A stretch of DNA of 64,000 nucleotides from Blasia pusilla (GCA_050084515.1 CM114274.1:682001-746000); one strand, 5' to 3'; shown: positions 1 to 10,417, counted from the stretch's first letter. Program-made: numbers and translations. The notes: generated by a model not told the origin, from the letters alone.

Positions 1-448
1 GTCGAGCGTGCTCCTCTAGTGTTTTCGAATAGATGAGTATGTCATCTATATAGATGATCACAAACTCATCCGTCTCCTTGTGAAAGATGGAGTTCATCAA
101 AGTGGTAAACGTCGGAGGCGCATTACAAAGACCGAAAGGCATTACTACAAACTCGAACGAACCGTATCTCGTCCTACAGGCAGTCTTCTCTACATCCGCT
201 TCGGCAATCCAAATCTGATAATATCCTGATTTCAGGTCAATCCGGCTGAAATACTTGGCACCCAAAATTCGATGAAAGAGGTCATCCATCCTCGGTAGAG
301 GATAGTTGTTCCTTACCATCACTTTATTCAGCGCCCGATAATCCACACAGAGTCTTAACTTCCCATCCTTCTTCTTTACAAAGAGGACGGGCGCCCCATA
401 AGGTGACTTGCTTGTTCGGATGTAACCCCTCTCTAGGAGTTCACCCAA
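1..448 (-). pseudogene. Gypsy reverse transcriptase fragment (element A)
   Basis: Reading the minus strand from 448 to 1 gives the N-terminal and palm parts of a Ty3/gypsy reverse transcriptase, including [35 protein letters not shown] and the catalytic YIDD box near 40-60. This region would copy element RNA into cDNA in the cytoplasmic particle. It is the same frame as the preceding zinc knuckle/protease reading frame but is separated from it by a stop codon near 449. The rest of pol lies beyond the window edge. Confidence 0.9.
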
Positions 449-1354
449 CTATTTTTTCAACTCAGCAAGTTCCTCTTGATTCAACCTATATGGTGCCTTT
501 GAAGGTGGTTGAGATCCTGGTATCACCTCAATCTTATGATCAACTGCCCTATGTGGTGGCAACTCAGTCGGAAGCTCCTTAGTCAACACATCTTCAAATT
601 CTTTCACAACTCTCTTGAGTGTTTCAGGGATCCCCCATGAAGCTGAGTTCTGATCTCTGCATCTCGCGCTTGCATCATCCTCTACTCGTCTCATCAAGCA
701 AAGAAATCCTTCCTCTAACTCGGCCAAACTCGTCCTCGTGATGGCGTTCACCAACTCCGTCTTTCTAGGCACCTCAAAGACAAATTTGACGTCCTTCCGT
801 TTGCCGTTAACCAAGACGCTCAACCTCAAAGGTCTCCGCCTCAGTTCCACCTCATACGCATCCAAGAACGTGTTCCCCAAGACTCCGTTGATTCCGTCCA
901 TCTCGCAAACTGTAAAATTCTCCTTCAACTCAAATACTCCGCATCTCACAACTAGCCCTAAAACCAGATCTGATGTCTGGTGGGACTTGCCTCCCGCGAA
1001 TCCTACCCTAATGGGTTCATCCGCCTTGGTGGTTGGCAATCCCAACGTTTTTACGATTCTCGGACTCAAGAATGAGTGCGAAGCACCTGTATCAACGAGC
1101 AACATCACATCGCGATTAGCGATCTTGGATCCTAGGTAAACCAAATTGGGCGTTCTCTTGGTGACTTGTAGAGATGTATCTAGATCTCCCTCCGATAAAT
1201 GCTTAGCGGAAAACGCAATCATACTCGGTTTACTAACCTTTGGCCTAACACATTCCTTAGCCATATGCCCGGGTTCGCCACAATTGTAGCAAATCACTTT
1301 GGCATGCGTTGACTTCGTAAACGGCGGCCCCTTCGGCTTCGCGTTGAGTTCCAC
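449..1354 (-). pseudogene. Zinc knuckle, aspartic protease and start of RT (element A)
   Basis: An open stretch of 301 codons. Near its N-terminus is a CCHC zinc knuckle (CYNCGEPGHMAKEC), followed by a retropepsin-like protease with LLVDTGASHSFLSP as its active-site loop, then a linker and the start of RT ([14 protein letters not shown]). The knuckle binds element RNA and the protease processes Gag-Pol. The reading frame ends at a TAG that falls where elements B and C have CAG (Gln), so the stop is a point mutation inside Pol and not a natural end. The first Met listed is internal to Gag-Pol. Confidence 0.9.
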
Positions 1355-1378
1355 TCGTTTCGCCGCTGGGGCGAGAGA

Positions 1379-2271
1379 CTATCCGAGGTCACGATCACCC
1401 CCATTCCAAACCCTCTTGGATGTCCGTGGTATCTTCTGTAACTTAGAAAAACTTTTTGTCTCAAAGGGTTTCGGGTGTTGGACTTCATCGTCCCCAATCC
1501 GCTCGGCTAGTCTCAAGAGATCCGCGCACGTCTCTGGGATGTGAGGCATACGAAAGAGAGCCTTCTCGGCACTCGGTTTGAGCCCACTTAGGAAGATCAC
1601 CTTTTTAGTATGTTCATCCGTGGAAAGTGCACTCATGAGCGCACTAAACTCTCGCACATAAGCGCCAAGTGATCCACTCTGGCGCAACCTCACCACCTCC
1701 ATGCCATCGCGGTACTCGATATTCGGAGTGAATCGGTTCCCAATCAACTCCTTGAAATCTTCCCAACTCAACGTTTTCCCACGACCTAGATGTTCTTTGC
1801 GGTGAGCCGTCCACCAATGGAGAGCGTGATCCTTGAAACGTGACCGCTCTGATCACCTTGTCTTGTTCATCGCGCTTTGCGCTTGAAATAGAGTTCGAGT
1901 TCCGTTAGAAACTCGCTCACTTTCGAGAACGCCCCATTCCTATGAATGGCGTTGGCAAATTAGTCTTACAAAGCTTCTTGCCAGAACTAGAGGCTCCATT
2001 TGACTTGAATTCCGATATCACCTTGCTCTGTTCAGCCATCTGGTCCACCATCACCTTCATCAATCCCATCATTTGGGTATAAAAGGCCGGATCGTTTAAG
2101 TTTGGACCCGAAGGTCCCGCGGAAAGATTTTCGGTTGGAACATCCTCATGTCTGGGACTCGGCACTTCGAGTCGCAAATTCCACCTCCGGCTCTCGATGC
2201 ATCATTGATTCGTCTCTTGGCTTCTTTGCTTTGACTCGCAGTTTCCTCGGTTCTTCGCCCTTGGTCGCCAT
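1379..2271 (-). pseudogene. Gag capsid region, frameshifted (element A)
   Basis: The likely Gag start is the ATG at 2271 (MATKGEEPRK), which aligns with the start of Gag in element D. The frame then breaks several times. Pieces seen are a glutamine/methionine-rich coil near 2050, a LELYF-type capsid segment near 1890, and a retrotransposon-Gag domain with SWEDFKELIGNRF, GSLGAYVREFSAL and SGLKPSAEKALFRMP between 1771 and 1500. It corresponds to the capsid that packages element RNA. Frameshifts near 2100, 1915 and 1780 make it non-functional. Confidence 0.85.
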
Positions 2272-2409
2272 TTGCGAGTCGTCGCCTTTTCTCAGATCTC
2301 CTCCTCGCCTCTTGCGTTCCTCCTCGGCGTCGCGGTCTTCCGGCTACCTTGAGTTCTCCCCAAACGTCCAGATCTTCAACGACCCCAAGTTCACGCTCAT
2401 CAAGGAATT

Positions 2410-2421
2410 GCTCTGATACCA
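2410..2421 (-). promoter_or_regulatory. Primer-binding site, tRNA-iMet type (element A)
   Basis: The plus strand reads GCTCTGATACCA, so the minus strand carries TGGTATCAGAGC, complementary to the 3' end of plant initiator Met tRNA. It sits two bases inside the 5' LTR edge at 2424, the standard position for priming minus-strand cDNA. It fixes the orientation of the element. Confidence 0.93.
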
Positions 2422-2423
2422 CG

Positions 2424-3457
2424 TGTCGTGCGCCTACTCTCCTTGAACGTTAATCTTGTTTGTTGCGGAAGCGTGCGTTCAGTAGGTCACGCTCTCAACG
2501 CTGATCTGCATCCAAACACGCACTTTGGTTAGTCGGGTCTTGGATCAATCAGCGGGATTACTTTCCGAGTTCTCATCTCGGACTCTCTCTTCAAGCTCAA
2601 CCTTCCTAGTTTCGCGGTTTCCAACACGGGCAAGTCTCGAAAGACTTGGGACAGACTTTCTGGTCGGTTCAGGAACCTAAAACGGCGTTTCGCGCCTAGC
2701 GGTTCCAACTGTCCGATGAACATCCAATGAGTTCCTCACCAAGACTCGCACGAAATGAATCTCGGGTTGGAATCCAAGTGTGGCGTACAAAGTCCACTCC
2801 CTTGGATCAGGTTTGGGTTTCGGGTTTCCGCGCCAAACTCCTGTTTCATCCCGTGCCTCTAAAATGCCGTTTGGCGCCCAAAGTGGGGTTTCGTTTCCCG
2901 AGACATCTCAGAGAAGGAACTCCCCTTACTAGTACTTCTGGGGATCTCCAGGGGCCCCCTACATTTAGGGAAAGACACCCGGGGCCCTCCAAGTGGCCCT
3001 CAACCCGATTGCTCTCTGAATCGTTTTCGGCCAATATCTCAGCCTATACTTATGCGTTTGCTGAGATCTTTGGTGCGTTGGAAGCATATCAAGATGAGCT
3101 TTCCAACGCGCCCTTACTTGTCCCAAACGCATCTTGAAGCTCAACGTTATGGTCCTAAACACATTCATATTCTCCCAAACGCTAGTCGTGTTCCAAACTG
3201 GTTCTCACCTCTTTGGCAACCAACCTCCCAAGACTCAACTCATCTCAAGTCTCAGCTCGCGTTTGGTCTTGGTTTCCTGGTCACGACCACTAATGCATGA
3301 AACGCACAACTCTGTTCCGCGTTTCGTCTCTTAGACTTTTCCAAGAGACTCCTCCAAACGCCTCTCCAAAGCGCAAACCTCGCGGCGTGAGTTCCTTAGA
3401 GTTCTGATGTTTCGCTTGGCGCGTATTTGGTGTTGTTTGGTTATGAGGGTCGCGACA
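2424..3457 (-). repeat. 5' LTR of element A (1034 bp)
   Basis: In element orientation it starts TGTCGCGACCC (at 3457) and ends CGCACGACA (at 2424), giving the short TGTCG/CGACA inverted tips of a gypsy LTR. The same sequence recurs as LTRs or LTR pieces at 7169, 13868, 20202, 25191, 25858, 26884, 29370 and 30925, with relatives at 39839 and 60398. The abutting primer-binding site shows that it is the 5' LTR. The open reading frames inside it are not genes. Confidence 0.93.
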
Positions 3458-4190
3458 CAATGCCTGGATTTTGGGGACTCAAAACCTTTGATCATTTCGA
3501 GGACCGAGGATCAATTGAAGTACTTCTTCTGCCCAAATGAATCTTGTGCTTTCCGGAAGTCTTATCCGGCTGCCATTGGAGCTCCGGGGAATACCCCCAC
3601 GATTTGGCCCATCGCCGCAGGTACGAATTGCACTCAAGACGAAGTGGACAATCTTACAAGTGACGGTTTCAGACTCGTAGATGGGGGAAGTTCGGAGCAT
3701 GTTCGCATCACATAGTCCTTTGCATTTCATATTCAACCCAAGATTGATGTCAACATGTACCTGGAGAAGGTGGATGATCTCAATCCACTATTTCTGTTTG
3801 AGTCTAGAAATGGGGTGAAGAGAAACAGAATGTGTAGGCCAACGGTGGAGAGAGCAAAGCGAATTGCATCACCTTGGGAGGCAAAAATGGAGATCATCGC
3901 CACGAAAGATGTCATGAGTGGCAATGGAATAGGAAGGATGTATTGGGTCAGGAACAACACTGTAAATTCAAGTGTCATAGGGGTGTATGTGGTGCACATC
4001 TGTTGCTTTCCCACATATTTCATGTGATGACTTTGTCCAAAGCGAGACAAGTGGGAAAAGGTATTTCCCTTGTATGCACATGTACTATGTGTTGCTTGTA
4101 GTTTTAAGAGAGTCGGAGGTAGGAGTAGGAATCCACCAACCAATTCTGTCCCTCAAAGAAGTGCAAAGTATTTTAAACAAACCACTTTGA
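3458..4190 (+). pseudogene. X1 family C-terminal fragment (possible transposase end)
   Basis: The plus strand encodes a protein segment that also occurs, inverted, at 8399-9270. Recognisable parts are LKYFFCPNESCAFRKS, an Asn/Cys-rich stretch, VDDLNPLFLFESRN, and a terminal Cys/His region with CTSVAFPHISC followed by YFPCMHMYYVLL, which resembles a SWIM-type finger ending in C-x-H. This copy has a TAG near 3713 where the other copy reads through, and the last part is in a shifted frame. I do not recognise the family with certainty; a Mutator-like transposase C-terminus is possible because SWIM fingers sit there. Its left edge is the LTR of element A. Confidence 0.5.
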
Positions 4191-4600
4191 GGATGCAAAA
4201 TGAGGTTTTAGATTGTACTTTCATTTTTCCAGAACCTTCACTTTGAGCTTGAACTCTATGCAACCAAGGGCAAATGATAGATTTTGTTCCAGACCTTGGA
4301 TGGAAAAAGTGATTGGTTCCCCACTTATGATTCCAGTGATTTTTCAGTTTTCTAAATTTTGTGCAATTTGCAACTTGTCGGACTCAGAGGGGTTGCCAAA
4401 ATATGGAAGAGGAAAAAAAAACTGTGGGACTACTTAATAACTGAGCAAAAAAGTGCAAAAAAATTCACACAAAAAGTTTCCTCTCTTCAACCCAACGGAA
4501 ACTCTCTTTAAAAAAAGTATCTATTTCGGTTGAAGGTAGTTTCCTCTCTCCTCTCTCCTCTCTCCTCTCTTCCTCTCCTCTTACCGCACCTCTCCATTGG
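4191..4600. other. Repeated non-coding module: X1 3' flank and pyrimidine-rich tract
   Basis: No gene is seen. The block includes one palindrome copy (4370-4396) and a CCTCTCTCCTCTC-rich tract at 4530-4585. The same module occurs inverted at 6955-7168 plus 8205-8398 (split by a solo LTR) and at 54727-55045. Its constant place next to X1 C-terminal sequence suggests that it is the 3' flank of X1 copies. Confidence 0.6.
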
Positions 4601-4606
4601 ATGAAT

Positions 4607-4765
4607 GCAACCCGTCAAAACCGGACGGGTTGCAAGTGCTTATGCTTTTCCTTGTGTTTCTGGAAAATGATGCAACCCGTCTGAAAGTGACGGGTTGCTC
4701 TTAGCCAACGATGGGCTGCTCTAAGCGAGCAACCTGTCGACTTCCAACGGGTTTCTCATGGCCTT
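4607..4765. repeat. Palindrome array, three units
   Basis: 27-bp units start at 4607, 4672 and 4739 (spacing 65 and 67). Each has arms close to GCAACCCGTC and GACGGGTTGC. The 7-nt cores differ completely: AAAACCG, TGAAAGT and GACTTCC. The intervening 38-40 bp are unrelated to each other. Confidence 0.85.
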
Positions 4766-4977
4766 GAGCAGAGCTCGATGAGCGTTTGCATCAGGGCTGG
4801 CGACTTTTCCCTTCCTCCAAGTAAGGGGGTACCGTCTTGCATGTAAATTCCCGAGGGGGAATTGTATAAACTATCTAAGTTGTACCCATCGGAGCATGGA
4901 TCCACAGGATCTAGGATCTTAAACACCTGGAAGTTGTGCTCGGGCCAAACAAAGCACTAAACATACGAGTGGTCCAT
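4766..4977 (-). pseudogene. X2 last-exon fragment with methyltransferase motif X/I approach
   Basis: On the minus strand a splice acceptor (TTTACAG) precedes an exon start at 4977. The exon reads DPVDPCSDGYNLDSLYN, then GIYMQDGTPLLGG, then REKSPALMQTLIELCSRP. The last segment fits the region just before motif I in circularly permuted beta-class DNA amino-methyltransferases, where a Lys/Pro-containing helix leads into the SAM-binding strand. The frame is better kept here than in the copy at 48875-49386, which carries the downstream motifs. The fragment ends in a palindrome unit at 4765. One in-frame stop (after DHSYV) shows that it is dead. Confidence 0.55.
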
Positions 4978-5108
4978 CTGTAAAGAAGCACGTTGGAAAC
5001 AATGTCAGCAACAAGAAAGAGCTACTTGACCATTGGTCTACTCTCAGTATGGTGACATAATGTGCAACACGTCCCCAAAGAACTTCGCATTATAATCCTA
5101 ACATTGGA

Positions 5109-6104
5109 GCAACCTGTCGGAGTCCGACGGGTTGTTTTACAAGTGTTAGTGATTTTTCTGTCCATGATCAACCCGTCGGAACCGGTTTCAATGCATCAAA
5201 TCGTTGTTACCAATAGCTGCAACCCGTCAGAAGGTGACGAGTTGCGAGAGGAAGAACTTGTTGCTCATCTTTGCAATCCGTGGGACTCTCTTGGCTCTCT
5301 ATTGAGTTGCCTTGCAACCCATTGGAGACCAACGGGTTGCACAATCTCAAGTGTGGCAATCCTAGTAGGACATTGCAAATCGTCAGAATCTGACGGGTTG
5401 CAGATTCAAGAGAGGGCGTGGTTTGAGTGGGCTTTCATGCAACCTGTCGGACTCTGATGGGTTGCATGATCTTTATAGAATGAGTCTTGCTTGGGTGTCT
5501 GTGCAACGCGTCGCTCTCCGAAGGATTGCAAAGCGATGCAAACCCAGACCTTCTGTTAAGAACATTCAACACGTTGGACTCCGATGGGTTGCAAAACACT
5601 CAAACCAGCCGCTTTTCAACTCCACATGCAACCCGTTGGACTCCGACGGGTTGCAAACTCCTCAAACTAGGGTCTTTCCAACCGCTTATGCAACCCGTCG
5701 AGGTCCGACGGGTTGCAAACCCAATAAAACTTGGATGTCAACACTTTACAATTAGCAACCCGTCGGACTCCAACGGGTGGCACAAGCAAGGACCAATTGC
5801 AACCCGTCGGACTGCGATGGGTTGCAAGTAGAAAAACTAGCATCATGATCTTGAACTCGCTTTGGATGGCTTTGCAACCCGTCGGTTTCCGACATGTTGA
5901 ATTTTTGAATCTACTGGACTGGAGGTAAAACTCGACGGAGTCCGACGGGTTGCAACCTAGCCCGGATGGACCTAGATGCAAAGCGTCGGTTTCCATCGGA
6001 TTGCCCGGAAGAGGCTTTTGGAGCAACCCGTCGGACTCTGACGAGTTGCAAATAGCTGTTGTTTTTTTTGTCTGCTTCCAACCCGTCAGAAACGGACGGG
6101 TTGC
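5109..6104. repeat. Palindrome array in X2 intron (about 16 units)
   Basis: 27-bp units start at 5109, 5219, 5314, 5375, 5439, 5503, 5566, 5628, 5690, 5755, 5799, 5874, 5927, 5978, 6023 and 6078. Eight in a row (5314-5755) are spaced 61-65 bp apart with unrelated spacers of about 36 bp. Cores are mostly GGACTCC or close variants. The array ends 38 bp before a splice acceptor at 6141-6142, so it occupies the intron before X2 exon 3, as in the other copies. Confidence 0.9.
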
Positions 6105-6142
6105 TAGTTGTAAATTTTCTTACTTTTTATTGATGTTTGCAG

Positions 6143-6958
6143 CATTGTGTCCAAAGGGAATGTGATGCATCACTGGATCCATGAATACGACCAAGTGAGG
6201 AAGGTGCTTACAACGCACCCATCACAATACAAAGGATTCTTAGGAGAGGAGTTGGTAGATGAGATGCTCGCAAAAGGAGCACAAATCAAAAAAGAAGACT
6301 TGGGCCAACACATTCATTTCCCAAGATGCAGCTGTTACAATACTCTGTTGGTCGAAAATCTAGGCAGCAAAAAGAAGCGCGACACTCGAGCTAGAGCGGA
6401 GAGGGAATGTTTTGGCTTTTGAGAGAGCCAAGTTCATTCAAGTTGCGGTGTCGGCGTCTACCACGTACCTTGCGAGCAAGATGCAGTGGTACATCACTGT
6501 CCTCAACCTCAAGATCGGGCCCGACTTCTACATAGAGTTGAAGGACATTATCAAGAGGCAACAAAAGAGGGACGAGGATTCCCAAGCATGCAATGTAGAG
6601 AAGGTGTCATTGGATTGAGTTCACCGGTTTGCCCTATCAAGGATTTTGGAATTTAGGCGGATTCGACTGATGAAGATCAGTCTAAAGGGAACGGAGGCAG
6701 AGAAAAAATTGGCACACCATCCCCTAGGGGTGTTAGACCCAGTCATCTCCCAGTGGTTGCATGAGTGGTCTTTTTGGGATGCCTTGCGATTGTTGGGAAA
6801 TTCCATGATTGAATGCCTTCAAGCCGACCTGCAAAGAATTCAGCCGGTTCCCGAGGAGGCTGGCCTCAAATCGGTGGAGGAGTCCGAGTTGTGGTCAAAT
6901 GACATGCGGGATAAGCCGGAAAAGAACCCCGGGTTCAAGATGATGCAGGTGCGGTAAG
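6143..6958 (+). pseudogene. X2 exon 3 fragment (copy 1)
   Basis: Starts after a GTTTGCAG acceptor. Reading the plus strand through frameshifts gives HHWIHEYDQVRKVLTTHPSQ, then MLAKGAQIKKEDLGQ, then AKFIQVAVSASTTYLASKMQ with an alpha-helical segment, DFYIELKDIIKRQQKRDED, and SQWLHEWSFWDALRLLGNSM. This is the middle region of X2, for which I recognise no fold. Homologous exons lie at 12544-13867, 27993-30929 and 49949-51807. The ends and frames are broken, and the 3' end runs into a purine-rich module at 6955. Confidence 0.6.
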
Positions 6959-7168
6959 AGGAGAGGAAGAGAGGAAGAGAGGAGAGAGGAAACTACCTTC
7001 AACCGAAAGAGATACTTTTTTTTGAAGAGAGTTTCATGTGATTTGAAGAGAGTTTCCGTTGGGTTGAAGAGAGGAAACTTTTTGTGTGAATTTTTTTGCA
7101 CTTTTTTGCTCAGTTCTTAAGCACTCCCACAGTTTTTTTTCCTCTTCCATATTTTGGCAACCAATCTG
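6955..7168. other. Purine-rich module and palindrome split by solo LTR
   Basis: No gene is seen. A GAGGAAGAGAGG-rich tract is followed by GTTTCCGTTGGGTTGAAGAG and a T-rich stretch. It is the inverse of 4398-4600 and matches 54727-54930. The block ends in the left half of a palindrome unit interrupted by the LTR at 7169. Confidence 0.6.
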
Positions 7169-8199
7169 TGTCGCGACCCTCATAACCAAACAACACTAAA
7201 GAGGCGCCAAGCGAAACATCAGAACTCAAAGGAACTCACGCTGCGAGGTTTGCGCTTTGGAGAGGCGTTTGGAAGTGTCTCTTGGAAAAGTCTAAGAGAC
7301 GAAACGTGGAACAGAGTTGTGCGTTTCATGCATTAGTGGTCGCGACCAGGAAACCTAGACCAAACTCGAGCCAAGACTTGAGATGAGTTGAGTCTTGGGA
7401 GGTTGGTTGCCAAAGAGGTGAGAACTAGTTTGGAACACGACTAGCGTTTGGGAGAATCTGACTGTATTTAGGACCATGACGTTGAGCTCCAAGATGCGTT
7501 TGGGACAAGTAAGGGCGCGTTGGAAAGCTGATCTTGAGACGCTTTCAATGCAATAAAGATATTAGCAAACGCATAAGTACAGGCTGAGATATTGGCCGAA
7601 AACGATTGAGAGAGCAATCGGGTTGAGGGCCAATTGGAGAGGCCCGGGTGTCTTTCCCTAAATTTAGGGGGCCCCCGGAGATCCCCAGAAGTACTAGTAA
7701 GGGAGGAGTCTCTCCGAGATGTCTCGAAACACGAATCCCCACTTTGGGCGCCAAACGGCATTTTAGAGGCACGTGATGGAACGGGAGTTTGGCGTTGGAA
7801 CTCGAAACCCAAACCTAATCCAAGGGAGTGGACTTTGTACGCCACACTTGGATTCCAACCCGAGATTCACTTTGTGCAAGTCTTGGTGAGGAACTCATTG
7901 GATGTCCATCGGACAGTTGGAACCCCTAGGCACGAAACGCCGTTTCAGGTTCCTGAACCGACTAGAAAGTCTGTCCCAAGTCTTTCGAGATTTGCCCGTG
8001 TTGTAAACCGCGAAACTAGGAAGGTTGAGCTTGATGAGAGTCCGAGACGAGAACTCGGAAAATAATCCCGCTGATTGATCCAAGAATCGACTAACCAAAG
8101 TGCGTGTTTGGATGCAGATCAACATAGAGAGCGTGACCTATTGAACGCACGCTTCCGCAACAAACAAGATTAACGTTCAAGGGGAGTAGGCGCACGACA
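7169..8199 (+). repeat. Solo gypsy LTR (1031 bp) with 5-bp target duplication
   Basis: Starts TGTCGCGACCC and ends CGCACGACA. It is flanked by ATCTG at 7164-7168 and again at 8200-8204, so this is an intact insertion reduced to one LTR by recombination. The flanks join to a palindrome unit (left GGCAACCA, right GAGTCCGACGAGTTGC), so the element integrated inside a palindrome. Confidence 0.92.
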
Positions 8200-8398
8200 A
8201 TCTGAGTCCGACGAGTTGCAAATTGCACCAAATTTAGAAAACTGAAAAATCAGTGGAATCATAAGTGTGGAACCAATCACTTTTTCCATCCAAGGTCTGG
8301 AACAAAATCTATCATTTGCCCTCGGTTGAATAGAGTTCAAGCTCAAAGTGAAGGTTCTGGAAAAATGAAAGTACAATCTAAAACCTCATTTTGCATCC

Positions 8399-9270
8399 TC
8401 AAAGTGGTTTGTTTAAAATACTTTGCACTTCTTTGAGGGACAGAATTGGTTGGTGGATTCCTACTCCTACCTCCGACTCTCTTAAAACTACAAGCAACAC
8501 ATAGTACATGTGCTTACAAGGGAAATACCTTTTCCCACTTGTCTCTCTTTGGACAAAGTCATCACATGAAATATGTGGGAAAGCAACAGATGTGCACCAC
8601 ATACACCCCTCGACACTTGAATTTACAGTGTTGTTCCTGACCCTATACATCCTTCCTATTCCATTGCCACTCTAGACATCTTTCGTGGCAATGATCTCCA
8701 TTTTTGCCTCCCGAGCTGATGCACTTTGCTTTGCTCTCTCCACCGTTGGCCTACACATTCTGTTTCTCTTCACCCTATTTCTAGACTCAAATAGAAATAG
8801 TGGATTGAGATCATCCACCTTCTCCAGGTACATGTTAACATCAATCTTGGGTTGAATACGAAATGAAAAGATCTCTGTAATGCGAACATGCTCTGAACTT
8901 CCTCCGTCTACGAGCCTCAAACCGGCACTTGTAAGATTGTCCACTTCGTCTTGAGTGCAATTCGTACCTGCGGCGATGGGCCAAATCGTGGGGGTATTCC
9001 CCGGAGCTCCAATGGCAGCCGGAAAAGACTTCCGGAAAGCGCAAGATTCATTTGGGCAGAAGAAGTACTTCAATTGATCCCCGGTCCTCTTGAAACGATC
9101 AAAGATTTTGAGTCCCCAAAACCAGGCAAAGTGGTCGCCAGTCCTTGTCTGATTCTTATTTAGGAAAGTGCCGCATGCTCTCCTAATGCCATCAAATCCT
9201 GTCCTGCAAGTAGGTCCACGTCCAGGGTTGCTCCGAGATATATGCCACCGGGAGTAGACTGAGAATAAGA
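8399..9270 (-). pseudogene. X1 family C-terminal part (copy 2)
   Basis: The minus strand is open from about 9270 to 8672, encoding CGTFLNKNQTRTGDHFAWFW, GLKIFDRFKRTGDQLKYFF, CPNESCAFRKSFPAAIG and PTIWPIAAGTN. A later frame (8650-8399) ends in a Cys/His stretch with YFPCKHMYYVLL, similar to the C-x-H half of a SWIM finger, and finishes QSILNKPL. It is the longer, better kept copy of the fragment at 3458. The upstream side joins directly to the GAATGAGAATG tract that precedes the X1 start codon at 63176, so the middle of the gene is probably deleted. Function is unproven; it may be a transposase C-terminus. Confidence 0.5.
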
Positions 9271-9321
9271 ATGATGATAAAAATGGGAATGGGTATGAGA
9301 ATGAGAATGAGAATGAGAATG
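9261..9321. repeat. GAATGA-type minisatellite upstream of X1
   Basis: Tandem GAGAAT/GAATGG hexamers followed by TTTAATTTATAGTGAATAGG. The same tract and downstream sequence occur at 63205-63260, just upstream of the X1 start codon, so it marks the X1 5' flank. Confidence 0.75.
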
Positions 9322-9424
9322 TTTAATTTATAGTGAATAGGGACTCAGATTCTCCTGACATAATTTGACTGACAAGATGAAGTTTGGTAGGTGAGAATGT
9401 CTGACACAATGGATTCAATTCTGT

Positions 9425-10329
9425 TGCAACTTGTCGGAGCCATGTGGGTTGCAGAATTTGGGAATCAGAGACGTTGGTTGCGAAGCACCGACTTCTATTT
9501 GTTGGAATCCGTCGGAGTCCGTTGGGTTGGTACCCCCTTCTTGCCAACCAATGGTCTTTTGAGTCGATTTTGCTAGCATCAAACACGAGATATCCCTTGC
9601 GTCTGCTAAGGCAACCAATTGTTGGGGAATTTTGCGGGATTGTCCAACTCAAGGTAGGTCTTGTGACCCATTGAATTGCAATGGGTTGCCTCGGAACTAT
9701 GCGTTGTCGCATTGTTACCCGAGGGATAGAAAAGCGTGCAACCTGTCGCTAACCGATGGGTTGCCCTAGTACCTCGCCTATAACCCAAAGATAAGCGAAG
9801 CGTGCAACCCGTCGGCTTCGGACGGGTTGCGCAAGTGCCTTATCTTGTAACGCTAACATGAAGGAAGCGTGCAACCCGTCGGTCTCCGACGAGTTGCGCG
9901 GGTGCCAAGCCTTCTTGCCCGAAGACGGCAGAGGTGCGCAACCCATGGGCCTCAGAAGGGTTGCGCAAGTGCACCTTGTAACGCTTACATGAAGGAAGCG
10001 TGCAACCCGTCGGTCTTTGATGAGTTGCACGGGTGCCGCGCAACCCGTCGACCTCAGACGGGTTGCGCAAGTGCCTCGCCTTGTAACGCTTACATGAAGG
10101 AAGCGTGCAACCTGTCGGCCTCCGACGAGTTCTGCAGGTAGCTCGCCTTGTTATCCCAAGATGGGGGAAGCGTGCAACCCACCGGTCTATGACGGGTTGC
10201 GCGGGTACCTCGAGTTCGTGTCCGAAGACGGCGGAGGCGCGCAACCTATCGGTCTCCGACAGGTTGCCAGGAGGACGGATGCCTGGAACCCGCGGGAAGT
10301 GTGCAACCCATCGGAACCGTCGGGTTGGT
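9425..10329. repeat. 67-bp palindrome array between X1 and X2 (upstream type)
   Basis: Isolated units at 9425 and about 9503, then units starting at 9738, 9804, 9871, 9938, 10002, 10040, 10107, 10174, 10241 and 10303. Spacing is 66-67 bp except 64, 38 and 62. Unlike the intronic arrays, the spacers are related (GCCTTGTAACGCTTACATGA or a CGAAGACGG type), so this is a true tandem satellite with a palindromic half. Cores such as GGTCTCC and GGCTTCG are not themselves palindromic. Confidence 0.9.
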
Positions 10330-10417
10330 GTTTTTCACGTCCAGACTTCCATAACGGCCGACACGTCGCCGTCGGAACGACGATGCGACCCAACGGTCAG
10401 CCCAACGGCTCGAAAAG

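Larger units (their letters stand above)
1..3457 (-). mobile_element. Ty3/gypsy chromovirus A, 5' part, cut by window edge
   Basis: Minus-strand LTR retrotransposon. Reading from high to low coordinates it has a 5' LTR (2424-3457), a tRNA-iMet primer-binding site (2410-2421), gag, a zinc knuckle, an aspartic protease and reverse transcriptase up to base 1. Integrase, the chromodomain and the 3' LTR lie outside the window. Family membership follows from near-identity to elements B and C, which carry an integrase and chromodomain. Several frameshifts and at least one in-frame stop show that it is dead. Confidence 0.93.

Noticed and set aside
2727-3334. Open reading frames inside the LTRs
   Set aside because: They recur in every LTR copy in different frames and are broken by the same indels; LTRs of this kind are non-coding.
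4607-4765. Rho-independent terminators
   Set aside because: Hairpins lack a U tract and the genome is eukaryotic.
5314-5781. CRISPR array
   Set aside because: Spacing and unique spacers look similar, but the context is a eukaryotic intron, units vary in the core, no cas genes are present, and copies are dispersed through the window.
3458-9140. One large perfect inverted repeat between the LTRs at 2424 and 7169
   Set aside because: The X1 fragments are inverted, but LTR and fragment order do not match, and the solo LTR has its own target duplication, so the symmetry is a coincidence of separate insertions.
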